NCBI GenBank assembly: GCA_030247675.1
Contig: JAOTRX010000005.1
Location: forward strand, 1-64,000
Length of the DNA stretch: 64,000 bases
Origin: Desulforhopalus sp.
Lineage (GTDB): Bacteria > Desulfobacterota > Desulfobulbia > Desulfobulbales > Desulfocapsaceae
Direction of reading: 5' to 3'
Shown piece after piece: positions 35,406 through 44,037 of the stretch. Numbering within the stretch: the first letter of the stretch is position 1; each line of letters starts with the position of its first letter. The notes under the pieces were generated by a model. It did not search any database. It saw only the letters and a program-made list of their open reading frames with translations, and was not told where the DNA came from. A program made the position numbers and the translations under genes.

Positions 35406-36407
35406 TCAACCGAGAGGGGATCGTGAATAGACATCCTGATCGCTGTCATATGCCCCGGCATGGTTGAATGTATGAAAGCCGGCAAGAGCAATCATCGCGG
35501 CATTGTCCGTACAGTATTTGGGTTCGGGGGCGTGAAAGACAATTCCTTCCGATGGGCATCTTTGGGCAAAGGCTTCCCGCAGACGTATGTTTGCCGACAC
35601 GCCGCCACCCAAGACAAGGCTGGTAATATTGTTGGTTCGGGCTGCGTGGAGGGTTTTTTCGACTAAGACCTCGACTATCGCCTCCTGAAAGGAAGCACAG
35701 ATATCTGCCACCCGCAATTCAATGCCTTTGGTTTTTTGCTGATTGACGTGGTTAAGAACCGCTGTTTTCAGCCCGCTAAAACTAAAGTCAAGAGATTGAT
35801 TATCGAGCCACGCCCTGGGGAAACGCACATATTGTGGGTCGCCGTCGGTTGCCATAGCCGCGATGTGTCGCCCACCTGGATAGGGAAGATTCAGTAATTT
35901 TGCGACTTTATCAAAGGCCTCGCCGGCTGCGTCGTCGCGGGTCCGGCCTAATAGGCGAAAGTGATGAAAATCCTCGGCGAGAAATATGGAAGACGTTCCC
36001 CCGGAAACAATGAGGGCAATAAAGGGAAAGTCCGGTTTTTCCTTACTGAGAAAGACCGATAGAATATGTCCGGCCATGTGGTCAACTCCAACAAAGGGAA
36101 TCTTCCGCACATGGGCCAAGGCCTTGGCATAGGAAAATCCGACGAGCAGCGAGCCGATGAGTCCCGGCCCCTGGGTTGCGGCGATCAAGTCAATGTCGGC
36201 AAGGTCGACGCCGGCCTGGTGCAGTGCGCTTTGCACCACAGGGTAGATGGATTGCAGGTGCTTTCGCGACGCAAGCTCTGGAACAACACCGCCAAATTTG
36301 GCGTGAATGGCATCTTGACAATTTAGCACACTGGAAAGGATACGATTATTGTCGAGAACCGCTGCCGCAGTATCATCACAGGAGCTCTCTATACCAAGGA
36401 CAAGCAT
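35406..36407 (-). CDS. tsaD: tRNA threonylcarbamoyladenosine synthase catalytic subunit TsaD
   Basis: Transfers threonylcarbamoyl to A37 of ANN-decoding tRNAs. It begins LGIESSCDDTAAAV, has the metal-binding His pair in DHMAGHILS, and the ATP-binding GGTSSIF and GGGVSANIRLREAF stretches. It is 333 residues, normal length. It is divergent from moaA across a 155-bp region. Confidence 0.96.
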   Translation of the reverse strand: MLVLGIESSCDDTAAAVLDNNRILSSVLNCQDAIHAKFGGVVPELASRKHLQSIYPVVQSALHQAGVDLADIDLIAATQGPGLIGSLLVGFSYAKALAHVRKIPFVGVDHMAGHILSVFLSKEKPDFPFIALIVSGGTSSIFLAEDFHHFRLLGRTRDDAAGEAFDKVAKLLNLPYPGGRHIAAMATDGDPQYVRFPRAWLDNQSLDFSFSGLKTAVLNHVNQQKTKGIELRVADICASFQEAIVEVLVEKTLHAARTNNITSLVLGGGVSANIRLREAFAQRCPSEGIVFHAPEPKYCTDNAAMIALAGFHTFNHAGAYDSDQDVYSRSPLG

Positions 36408-36562
36408 GCCGAAAAGGTGTATCCCGAATTTGTATGTGCTGTTTGATAGAATTTGTGACGTTCTTATAGTGTTCTTGCAAGTAAGCGTCCGCCAGTATAT
36501 AGATGGAGAGTTTGAAAGTCAATGTTCGTACACTTTATTAATTTATCCCAAGATAGCATCCT

Positions 36563-37618
36563 GTGACTCAGAATACCTCCCCAGCTCCACTGCTTGTTGA
36601 TCAATTTTCCCGGACAATCACCTATCTCCGTCTCTCTCTCACCGATCGCTGCAATTTGCGCTGTATGTATTGCATGCCGGAAGGAGAGCTGAACCGGGAT
36701 GATCAGGTCAAGACTGGAAAGTTCCTCTCCCATGGCGAATTGCTCAGTTACGAAGAACTTTTGCGCGTGGTTCGCCTTGCAGTTTCGATGGGAATGAACA
36801 AGTTGCGTCTCACCGGCGGCGAACCGCTGGTCAGGAAGGGGATTCTCGAATTTATTGATCAGCTATTTTTACTAGAGGGTCTTAACGAAGTGCGGTTGAC
36901 CACCAACGGTGTGTTGCTGGCCGATTACGCGGAAAGACTCTATAGCGCTGGGATACGTCACCTTAATGTGTCACTGGACACCTTGGTCCCAGGGAAATTT
37001 ACCAGGATAACCGGTAAAGACTATTTTACCAATGTTTGGAATGGCCTTCTTGAGGCAAAGCGCCTTGGTTTTAAAATTAAGGTGAACGTCGTCGCAATGA
37101 AGGGCATCAACGATGATGAATTTGCTGCTTTCGCGCAATTGGCCGTAGTACAGCCTTTTAAAGTACGTTTCATCGAATTTATGCCGGTCGGTGCGAAAAG
37201 CACCTGGCAAAAGGACCAGTTCATCAGTTCCGAAGAAATTAAGGCCAAAATTGCCGAGGTGGGAACACTGACGCCCTTTACAAAGAGATACGGTGAGGGA
37301 CCGGCACGGATGTATGAATTGCATACCCCCGACGGTAAAATGGGCGAGGTAGGCTTTATCAGCCCAATAAGTCATCATTTTTGCGACCAGTGCAACCGGC
37401 TCCGCTTAACCTCTGAGGGAAAACTCCGTTCCTGTCTGCTCAACGACCGCGAAACCGATTTAAAGAAGCTGCTGCGCGGTGGAGCTTCCGACGAAGAACT
37501 CATCGGAAGCATACGGCAAACCATCATGGACAAGCCCCAGGGCCATGCCCTGAGCAAGGACCTTACCGCGGGAGAGCGCCAGTCCTGCTCGGGACAAATG
37601 TCAAGAATCGGTGGCTGA
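36563..37618 (+). CDS. moaA: GTP 3',8-cyclase MoaA
   Basis: Radical SAM enzyme for the first step of molybdenum cofactor synthesis. The N-terminal cluster motif is CNLRCMYC in DRCNLRCMYCMPEG; the C-terminal second cluster is CDQCNRLRLTSEGKLRSC; the protein ends in the required GG. It starts at a GTG. It overlaps the convergent pheA gene by 18 bp at the 3' end. Other moa genes are not nearby. Confidence 0.95.
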   Translation: MTQNTSPAPLLVDQFSRTITYLRLSLTDRCNLRCMYCMPEGELNRDDQVKTGKFLSHGELLSYEELLRVVRLAVSMGMNKLRLTGGEPLVRKGILEFIDQLFLLEGLNEVRLTTNGVLLADYAERLYSAGIRHLNVSLDTLVPGKFTRITGKDYFTNVWNGLLEAKRLGFKIKVNVVAMKGINDDEFAAFAQLAVVQPFKVRFIEFMPVGAKSTWQKDQFISSEEIKAKIAEVGTLTPFTKRYGEGPARMYELHTPDGKMGEVGFISPISHHFCDQCNRLRLTSEGKLRSCLLNDRETDLKKLLRGGASDEELIGSIRQTIMDKPQGHALSKDLTAGERQSCSGQMSRIGG

Positions 37619-38701
37619 GTCCTCACTTTGCGGGTAGGACCCAAGCCACTCGAAGTACGAGCACATGGCCTTCAACCTATCGCAGCCCCGTTGTATCTTC
37701 TCATCCTCAATATGTCCAAGCATGTCGAGGAAGAACAGATATTTCCATTGTTTTCCTTTGATCGGGCGGGACTCGATTTTCGCAAGGTTTATATCCTCTT
37801 CCGACAGTGCCGTAAGGATCTCGTTCAAAGATCCGGGGCGATCCATCAGGCCGATGAGCAGGGAGGTTCGGTCAAGGCCGCTTCGTGAAGGGGACTTCTT
37901 GCCAATCACCAGGAATCTCGTGGTGTTACCCCGATAATCCTCGATGCCTTGCACGACAACTTGCAGTTGATAGGTGGTGATAGCCAGAGATGAGGCTATG
38001 GCGCCAATGTTAGGATTGTTGGCTGCCATCTGGGCCGCCGCACCGGTAGACAGTACCGGCAGGGTGGGGATTGCCGGAAGATGTTTGCGCAGCCATTCCC
38101 GGCATTGAGCCAAGGGCTGCACATGTGATGCAACTGTTTGGATGTCTTCAATGTTTCCAGATCTGCAGACGAGATTATGGCTGATTTCCAGCTGTATCTC
38201 ACCGCAGATCTGCACCTTGTATTTCATAAAACAATCGAGGGTGGAAAAAACTGCCCCTTCAATGGAATTTTCTACCGGCACGATGCCGTATCTGGTCCGA
38301 CCTTTGTCGACTTCGGCAAAGACATCGTCGATGGTCTCCATGGCTTTATAGTCGGCTGAATGGCCAAAATATTTCACACCGGCCAGATGGCTGAAGGTGG
38401 CTTCCGGTCCTAAAAAGGCAACTACCGCCTTTCGTTGTGACAGTCTGCATGTCGTAATTATTTCATGAAAAATCGACCGGAGAGAATCCTCCGGAAAGAC
38501 CTCGCTATTATCTCTCAGTAAACGTTCATAGATCTGTCGCTCGCGGAGGGGGTCCCATTTGGCGCGGTTTCCCTCATCTTTGAACCTACCAATTTCTTTA
38601 GCACAGGAAAGTCGTTCCTTGAGCAGGGTTAATATATTATTGTCTATCGCATCAATTTTTTCTCGGCCTGAAGCGATTGCTTTTTTCTGCTCGGATTCCA
38701 T
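37601..38701 (-). CDS. pheA: Bifunctional chorismate mutase / prephenate dehydratase
   Basis: Carries chorismate to phenylpyruvate for phenylalanine. The AroQ-type chorismate mutase domain (about 8-92, IDAIDNNILTLLKERLSCAKEIG) is followed by the prephenate dehydratase domain (about 95-275, FLGPEATFSHLAG, VPVENSIEGAV, NTTRFLVIG). A C-terminal ACT domain (about 285-360, LNEILTALSEEDINLAKIESRP) normally gives feedback inhibition by phenylalanine. It is 366 residues, full length. Confidence 0.95.
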   Translation of the reverse strand: MESEQKKAIASGREKIDAIDNNILTLLKERLSCAKEIGRFKDEGNRAKWDPLRERQIYERLLRDNSEVFPEDSLRSIFHEIITTCRLSQRKAVVAFLGPEATFSHLAGVKYFGHSADYKAMETIDDVFAEVDKGRTRYGIVPVENSIEGAVFSTLDCFMKYKVQICGEIQLEISHNLVCRSGNIEDIQTVASHVQPLAQCREWLRKHLPAIPTLPVLSTGAAAQMAANNPNIGAIASSLAITTYQLQVVVQGIEDYRGNTTRFLVIGKKSPSRSGLDRTSLLIGLMDRPGSLNEILTALSEEDINLAKIESRPIKGKQWKYLFFLDMLGHIEDEKIQRGCDRLKAMCSYFEWLGSYPQSEDSATDS

Positions 38702-38895
38702 GCTGCTCCTTGATATTTGTTCTGCGAAAGAGTTTTATGTTGACTGTACTGGTCAAAGAAGCCAATAAATTAGGCCAAAGAAATGGCTATGTCAAGCTGT
38801 AAAAGAGCGCTATAGTGGGGCCCTGCCGGGCAACGATGATTGCCCATAATTGCTTAAGTTTTCCTTATAAATCTATCATAACGCAGGATTTGAAA

Positions 38896-40071
38896 ATGAG
38901 TGAAAAGACAATTAAGAAAACCTATGAGGAAATTAACGCCAGAATCAAGGCTGGTGAAGCCGTCGTCGTTACAGCAGAGGAAATGGTTGGAATAGTACGA
39001 GAAAACGGCCCCGAAGGGGCTGCCAGAAAGGTTGATGTGGTGACCACGGGGACCTTCGCGCCGATGTGTTCTTCTGGGATGTTCTTTAACTTCGGTCAAA
39101 TGATACCAACAATCAAGGCATCTAAAGTCTGGGTCAATAAGGTTCCTGCGTATGCCGGACTTGCGGCGGTCGATGCCTACATTGGCGCCACAGAACCTGC
39201 CGAAGACGATCCTTTGAACAAGATCTATCCCGGTGAGTTCAGATATGGTGGTGGTCACGTCATTGAGGATCTGTTGCGCGGCAAAAAATTGCTGCTCGAA
39301 GCCAAGGCCTATGGCACCGATTGTTATGCGGGAAAGAAAATGAAGAAAGAAGTTGGACTCGCCGACCTCCCTTATGCCTTGCTTTGCAACCCGCGTAACG
39401 GCTATCAAAACTACAACTGCGCGGTTAATCTCTCCGATAAAGCGGTTTACACCTATATGGGCATGCTGAAGCCAAATTGCCGCAACGCCAATTACTGCAG
39501 TGCCGGGGAACTGAGTCCTTTACTCAATGATCCCTATTATAAAACAATAGGTGTTGGAACGAGGATCTTTCTTGGCGGGGCCACCGGTTATGTCACCTGG
39601 CGAGGAACACAGCATAACCCCAGAGCTCCTCGAGGCAGCAACGGTGTACCGAGAAAACCAGCCGGCACTGTCATGGTGCAGGGCGATTTGAAATCCATGT
39701 CAGCTGAGTGGGTGCGGGGCGTATCAATCTTGGGCTATGGAAATTCACTCGCCTTGGGGCTCGGCATTCCGATACCAATTCTTGATGCGGAAATGGCTGC
39801 ATATACCGGTGTGTCTGATGCGGAGATTTTTACGCAGGTGGTGGATTACGGCTATGATTACACTAACGGTATTGCGAGGAGTTATGGTGAAGTAAACTAT
39901 GCCCAGCTGAAATCCGGGGAAATTGAAGTAAACGGCAAGAAAGTTCGGACGACCCCTCTGTCGAGTGTCGTTAAGGCACGTGAGATAGCGGAAATCTTGA
40001 AAGTCAAAATCGCCGATGGCAAATTTCTGCTCAATCCTCCCGCGGAATTGCTGCCCGATGGGCTGGATTAG
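38896..40071 (+). CDS. DUF39 homocysteine biosynthesis protein
   Basis: A 391-residue protein of the DUF39 family, known mainly from methanogens and sulfate reducers, where members have been linked to incorporation of sulfide into homocysteine from aspartate semialdehyde. It starts MSEKTIKKTYEEINARI and has VVTTGTFAPMCSSGMFFNFG, LCNPRNGYQNYNCAVNLSD and the glycine-rich GYVTWRGTQHNP. Several conserved cysteines are visible. The upstream part of the frame (from 38815) is not family-like, so 38896 is chosen. larE follows 12 bp downstream. The usual ferredoxin/NIL partner is not adjacent. Confidence 0.88.
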   Translation: MSEKTIKKTYEEINARIKAGEAVVVTAEEMVGIVRENGPEGAARKVDVVTTGTFAPMCSSGMFFNFGQMIPTIKASKVWVNKVPAYAGLAAVDAYIGATEPAEDDPLNKIYPGEFRYGGGHVIEDLLRGKKLLLEAKAYGTDCYAGKKMKKEVGLADLPYALLCNPRNGYQNYNCAVNLSDKAVYTYMGMLKPNCRNANYCSAGELSPLLNDPYYKTIGVGTRIFLGGATGYVTWRGTQHNPRAPRGSNGVPRKPAGTVMVQGDLKSMSAEWVRGVSILGYGNSLALGLGIPIPILDAEMAAYTGVSDAEIFTQVVDYGYDYTNGIARSYGEVNYAQLKSGEIEVNGKKVRTTPLSSVVKAREIAEILKVKIADGKFLLNPPAELLPDGLD

Positions 40072-40083
40072 TCTTGCCCCACT

Positions 40084-40872
40084 ATGTCTGAGGAAAGCAA
40101 GTATGTCGAGCTGGTGAATAGGCTCCGGCAGTTTGAAAAACTCGCCATTGCCTTTTCCGGTGGGGTTGACTCAACTTTGCTTTTGCATGCAGCTTTGGAG
40201 GTATTAAAAGCTGGGAATGTTGTTGCATTTTTTGCTCACTCATCTTTAATTTCTTCTCGGACTGTGGCACAGAGAAATGAGGTGATTGCTAGAAACTTCC
40301 CGCATGGCGTCGACTTGCGAATTGTTTTAGTTGATCCGTTAGAATGGCAGGAGTTTGTCGTAAACGATAAAAACCGTTGTTATTTTTGCAAAAAGAGGAT
40401 GTACACCACCCTCCAACTTGCTATGGGTGCAGCGGGGTACAATAGACTTGCCGATGGTACCAACTGCGACGATATATTGGAGAGTCGGCCAGGGTTAGAG
40501 GCTATCAGAGAATTAGATGTGCTAACCCCGCTTGCGGATGTTGGTTTGGCTAAGACAGAGATACGAAGGTTGGCTGAGAGATTTGGACTGTCCAATTTTG
40601 CCATGCCATCCAATTCATGCCTCGCAACCAGGGTCCCACTCGGCCAACCTATTACTGCCAAGATCTTGGACCTCATAGATCAAGCGGAAAACTTCCTTCA
40701 TTTAAAAGGATTTATGGGATGCCGTGTACGGATTGGCCATGCTTATACCATTATTGAGGTTCGGAGAGAAGATGTCGCTGCCTTTATGGATCTGTCGAAT
40801 AGAGAGGAAGTGCAGGCGTACTTCAAAGATTTGCAGCTCCCTCAGGTAGCACTCAACTTGATTGGTCGATGA
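40084..40872 (+). CDS. larE: LarE-type ATP-dependent sulfur transferase
   Basis: A PP-loop ATPase of 262 residues (LAIAFSGGVDSTLLLHAAL). LarE enzymes adenylate a substrate and donate sulfur from a cysteine or an iron-sulfur cluster when building the nickel-pincer cofactor. SNSCLATRVPLG holds the conserved Cys, and RCYFCKKRMY adds a CxxC pair, as expected for cluster-type members. larB and larC, which are needed for the pincer cofactor, are not in the window. It is tightly coupled to the DUF39 homocysteine gene, which opens the possibility that it serves sulfur transfer there (inference). Confidence 0.85.
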   Translation: MSEESKYVELVNRLRQFEKLAIAFSGGVDSTLLLHAALEVLKAGNVVAFFAHSSLISSRTVAQRNEVIARNFPHGVDLRIVLVDPLEWQEFVVNDKNRCYFCKKRMYTTLQLAMGAAGYNRLADGTNCDDILESRPGLEAIRELDVLTPLADVGLAKTEIRRLAERFGLSNFAMPSNSCLATRVPLGQPITAKILDLIDQAENFLHLKGFMGCRVRIGHAYTIIEVRREDVAAFMDLSNREEVQAYFKDLQLPQVALNLIGR

Positions 40873-41038
40873 CTTTTTCTGCTAATATTGGAAAAACTTA
40901 TTAAAAAGTGAACGAATTATTACTTGATTCTGATTTCCGATTCAATTATGGTGCCTTGTTATGAATGTAATGCCCCGAATATAAAGGGTTGTAGCATTCT
41001 AGTTTTTTAATCAGAAAGAGCTTGCGCAGAGTTTTTTT

Positions 41039-41067
41039 TTGACAATTAAGAAGAGTTTGAGTAAAGC
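41039..41067 (+). promoter_or_regulatory. Candidate sigma-70 promoter of the HU gene
   Basis: TTGACA at 41039-41044 is a perfect -35 element, preceded by a T-tract. Seventeen nucleotides on, TAAAGC is a poor -10 (three of six). The site is 77 bp upstream of the HU start codon. The rest of the 271-bp gap from larE is AT-rich with no gene. This is the best candidate seen by eye. Confidence 0.35.
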
Positions 41068-41143
41068 ATCGTCTTCAGGGGAAAGAGGGCAACGTGCGTT
41101 GTCCTATTAGACTTGTAAAGAAAGATTAAGCAGGGAGGAATTC

Positions 41144-41416
41144 ATGAACAAGAAGGAACTCATTGAAAGCATCGCAGGGGCAGCTGATATAAGTAAGGCA
41201 GCTGCCGAAAAGGCACTGAACGGCACGCTCGCAGCGATTGCTGAAAGTTTGAACAAGGGTGACAAAGTAACCCTGGTGGGTTTTGGCACGTTCTCTGTTT
41301 CCAAACGTGATGCTCGTCAAGGCAGAAATCCACAAACAGGAAAAGCAATTAAGATTCCTGCGAAGAAAGTTGTGAAGTTCAAAGCCGGCAGTAAACTGTC
41401 CGAGGCTATTAATTAG
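41144..41416 (+). CDS. hup: HU-family DNA-binding protein
   Basis: A 90-residue nucleoid protein that bends DNA non-specifically. It has the family core [43 protein letters not shown] and [14 protein letters not shown] strong ribosome binding site, GGGAGGA, stands 5-6 nt before the ATG. It is monocistronic between larE and the FmdE-family gene, with a structured 3' region and an intrinsic terminator downstream. Confidence 0.96.
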   Translation: MNKKELIESIAGAADISKAAAEKALNGTLAAIAESLNKGDKVTLVGFGTFSVSKRDARQGRNPQTGKAIKIPAKKVVKFKAGSKLSEAIN

Positions 41417-41640
41417 TTCCTGTTTCGTCTTGTTAACATAAAGATACGGTAACTGTTATTGTGCTGACGCAACAGAAACTTTCCAAAGGGTTACAGTATC
41501 TGTTCGAATGCTTGCAAGAATGCGATGGCGTAGAAAGGATATTTATTTAGATAATGTAACTGCGTTGCGCCGCATGTTTTGATAGTTTGTATCGCCGTAA
41601 AAGGCCGTTCCTGTTATTGGGACGGCCTTTTTGTTTTTTG
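41417..41640 (+). other. Structured 3' region of hup, possible 3'-UTR small RNA
   Basis: Between the hup stop and the terminator lie about 180 nt without an ORF. A long-range inverted repeat pairs GATACGGTAAC (41443-41453) with GTTACAGTATC (41490-41500), one central mismatch. Within it, CTGTT (41453-41457) pairs with AACAG (41471-41475). Such a long, folded 3' UTR ending in an intrinsic terminator could yield a stable small RNA. The region does not fold as a tRNA. This is an inference from base pairing only. Confidence 0.35.
41599..41639 (+). terminator. Intrinsic terminator after hup
   Basis: AAAAGGCCGTTCC (41599-41611) pairs with GGGACGGCCTTTT (41619-41632) across a 7-nt loop, with one G-T wobble, and the run of T continues to 41639. 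This is a classical Rho-independent terminator for the plus strand. Its A-rich 5' side may let it work weakly in the other direction too. Confidence 0.85.
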
Positions 41641-41721
41641 TGATTATCGATTGACACCTTCGTTTCTCGACAGGTATTCTGCTAAAATTTCACCTCGGAT
41701 TTGGCAAAAAGGAAGAAGGCT

Positions 41722-42309
41722 ATGAAATCTTTTGAAGAACTGTTGCAGGTATCAACTCGAATTCACGGTCATATTTGTGCCGGTCAAGTTATTGGCGTTC
41801 GAATGAGCATCTTGGCATTGCGCCTGCTTGGATTGTCCGATCCACAGGGAGCTGACAGGAAGAAGATATATGTCATCGTGGAAATCGATCGTTGTGCAAC
41901 AGACGCAATTCAATCTGTTACCGGCTGTAGCCTTGGCAAAAGGTCCATGAAATGGCTCGATCATGGGATCATGGCGGCAACATTTGTCAATCTCGAATCG
42001 AGCCAGGCGGTACGGGTTACTGCCCTTGAAGAAGCTCGTGACTTGGCCAACAAGTATTGTTCGGAGATTGTGGATAAATATTCGAGACAACTTGAAGCCT
42101 ATAAAATTATGCCTGAGACCGAACTGTTTCGTGTTGAATCGGTGTCGCTCACAATCCCTCCTGAAGATTTGCCCGGCAAGCCGCTGCGAAGGGTTAAATG
42201 TGTAAGCTGTGGCGATTGGGTACAGGATTGCAGAGATGTAGTCGTGGATGACAAGATTTTGTGCCGGAGTTGTACACATGGCCGTTATTACAGTGTCATA
42301 GAGCAATAG
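41722..42309 (+). CDS. FmdE-family protein with C-terminal zinc ribbon
   Basis: A 195-residue protein of the FmdE family (named after a formylmethanofuran dehydrogenase subunit, though most bacterial members have unknown roles). The N-terminal domain has the conserved HGHICAGQVIGVRM and DRCATDAIQSVTGCSLGKRSM, with His and Cys residues likely to bind metal. The C-terminus is a TraR/DksA-like zinc ribbon with CVSCGDW and CRSC. The start at 41722 is preceded by AAGGAAGAAGG. It lies 73 bp before hisHF. It is probably linked to C1, molybdenum or sulfur metabolism (inference). Confidence 0.85.
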   Translation: MKSFEELLQVSTRIHGHICAGQVIGVRMSILALRLLGLSDPQGADRKKIYVIVEIDRCATDAIQSVTGCSLGKRSMKWLDHGIMAATFVNLESSQAVRVTALEEARDLANKYCSEIVDKYSRQLEAYKIMPETELFRVESVSLTIPPEDLPGKPLRRVKCVSCGDWVQDCRDVVVDDKILCRSCTHGRYYSVIEQ

Positions 42310-42382
42310 CCACTCAGCTGCTTGGTTGCTTGGTTGAACTCTCTAGAAATTTCATAATTTTTGACTAAAGAAGGTAGTGGCG

Positions 42383-43978
42383 ATGCAGATAACTCTTTTA
42401 GATTATGGTGCCGGTAATGTCCGAAGTGTCCGGAATGCTATTCGCAAGCTCGGCTATTCGATACAGGACGTTCAATCGCCAGAGGATATCTTAACAGCTG
42501 AGAAGCTGATTTTTCCCGGAGTCGGAAGCTTTGGCCTGGTAATGACACGGTTACGGGAAAAGGGATACATTGCACCACTCAAACAGCGGATTGCCGAAAA
42601 TAAGCCCCTCCTTGGAATATGCGTTGCCTTGCAGGCCCTGTATGAGGGAAGTGAAGAATCTCCCGGTGTAGAAGGCTTGGGGATCATTCCTGGGCAGGTG
42701 GTACGATTTGCCAACCGGCAATTGGCAGTGCCGCAAATTGGCTGGAATAACATCAAGCTTAAGAAAAACTCTTCACTGATGAGTGGTTATAAAAACGAGA
42801 AATTGTACTTTGTCCACTCATACCACGCCCAAGTCAGCACGACGGATGCTGAGTGGCTGCTGGCGCTTACCGATTATGGCAATGCGTTCGTTTCAGCGGT
42901 TGAAAAGGGAAATGTCAGTGCCTTTCAATTTCATCCGGAGAAGAGTGGTAAGGCTGGGTTGAGGATACTCGAAAATTATCTGGCAAAAGGCACCGATCAA
43001 CCATTAATGATGGCATCCAATTTATCAGCCGAAGGTTCGGAGACAAAGATTGCCAAGCGTATCATTGCCTGTCTGGACGTTCGTAGTAACGATCGCGGAG
43101 ATCTTGTCGTCACCAAAGGTGATCAATACGATGTCCGGCATGACGGCGAGGTGCGAAATCTCGGTAAGCCCGTCGAATTGGCAAGAAGATACTACGAAGA
43201 GGGGGCCGACGAAATCACCTTTTTGAATATTACCGGATTCCGCGATTTTCCGCTGCAAGACCAACCCATGCTGGAGGTTTTGGAAAGAACATCTGAAAAT
43301 GTTTTCGTGCCGCTTACCATTGGTGGCGGGATACGAGAGTTTACGGATTCAAATGGAAAATCCTCGACTTCATTGGATGTCGCCTCTGCCTATTTTCGAT
43401 CAGGAGCAGATAAAGTATCTATCGGCAGCGATGCGGTCTATACCGTTGAAGAGTATCTCAAAACCGGTATGAAAAGCGGCCGGAGCTCGATTGAACAAAT
43501 CTCTATTGTTTATGGAGCTCAGGCGGTTGTTATTTCGGTTGACCCCCGGCGAGTTTATGTGCAATCACCTGGAGATACCTCGCATACTACTATACCTACT
43601 GCCCAGCCTGGCCCCGAAGGAGAGCGCTATTGCTGGTATCAATGTACGGTTAAGGGAGGAAGGGAGGGGCGGGATGTCGATGTCGTGCAGTTGGTCAAGA
43701 GCTGCGAAGAGTTGGGTGCAGGGGAGATATTATTGAATTGTATTGACCGGGATGGCACCAATAGCGGGTTCGACCTTGAACTTATCAAAATGGTCAAAGG
43801 TGCCGTATCAATCCCGGTCATAGCATCAAGCGGTGCCGGCATTGCCGCTCATTTTGTTGATGTGTTTAAGCAAACAGAGACTGACGCCGCCCTTGCCGCA
43901 GGAATATTTCATAGGCAAGAAGTGAGCATACAAGAGGTAAAAGACGCCGTTCGGTCTGCTGGTATTGAAACGCGGTAA
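42383..43978 (+). CDS. hisHF: Fused imidazole glycerol phosphate synthase HisHF, eukaryote-like
   Basis: One 531-residue polypeptide joins the glutaminase (HisH, about 1-205) and cyclase (HisF, about 222-531) of histidine synthesis, as in fungal and plant HIS7/HISN4. The glutaminase triad is Cys80 (LLGICVALQ), His184 and Glu186 (FQFHPEKSG). The cyclase aspartates are Asp232 (ACLDVRSND) and Asp455 (LLNCIDRDGTNSG). The HisF part carries the insertions seen in the eukaryotic type, such as QYDVRHDGEVRNLGKP and DPRRVYV followed by GERYCWYQC. Ordinary bacteria have two separate, shorter proteins. The start at 42383 has AAGGTAG ahead. No other his gene is nearby. Confidence 0.92.
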   Translation: MQITLLDYGAGNVRSVRNAIRKLGYSIQDVQSPEDILTAEKLIFPGVGSFGLVMTRLREKGYIAPLKQRIAENKPLLGICVALQALYEGSEESPGVEGLGIIPGQVVRFANRQLAVPQIGWNNIKLKKNSSLMSGYKNEKLYFVHSYHAQVSTTDAEWLLALTDYGNAFVSAVEKGNVSAFQFHPEKSGKAGLRILENYLAKGTDQPLMMASNLSAEGSETKIAKRIIACLDVRSNDRGDLVVTKGDQYDVRHDGEVRNLGKPVELARRYYEEGADEITFLNITGFRDFPLQDQPMLEVLERTSENVFVPLTIGGGIREFTDSNGKSSTSLDVASAYFRSGADKVSIGSDAVYTVEEYLKTGMKSGRSSIEQISIVYGAQAVVISVDPRRVYVQSPGDTSHTTIPTAQPGPEGERYCWYQCTVKGGREGRDVDVVQLVKSCEELGAGEILLNCIDRDGTNSGFDLELIKMVKGAVSIPVIASSGAGIAAHFVDVFKQTETDAALAAGIFHRQEVSIQEVKDAVRSAGIETR

Positions 43979-43985
43979 TACTATT

Positions 43986-44037
43986 GAAGCCGATAGCAAT
44001 GCACAGGAGAGCACAAATCTGTCGTTCCGTCGGCTTC
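43986..44037. terminator. Inverted repeat between convergent hisHF and lipoprotein genes
   Basis: GAAGCCGA (43986-43993) is complementary to TCGGCTTC (44030-44037), enclosing 36 nt. The gene ends are convergent, so it may act as a bidirectional transcript-end hairpin. No T-tract follows on either side and the right arm reaches into the lipoprotein stop codon, so standard intrinsic termination is doubtful. Confidence 0.3.

Noticed and set aside
38788..38816. Sigma-70 promoter before the DUF39 gene (TATAGT at 38811)
   Set aside because: The -35 position 17 nt ahead does not resemble TTGACA; too weak to list.
41443..41535. Possible tRNA (GTTCGAATG resembling a T-loop)
   Set aside because: No acceptor stem or anticodon arm can be built around it; the pairing present is a different long-range repeat.
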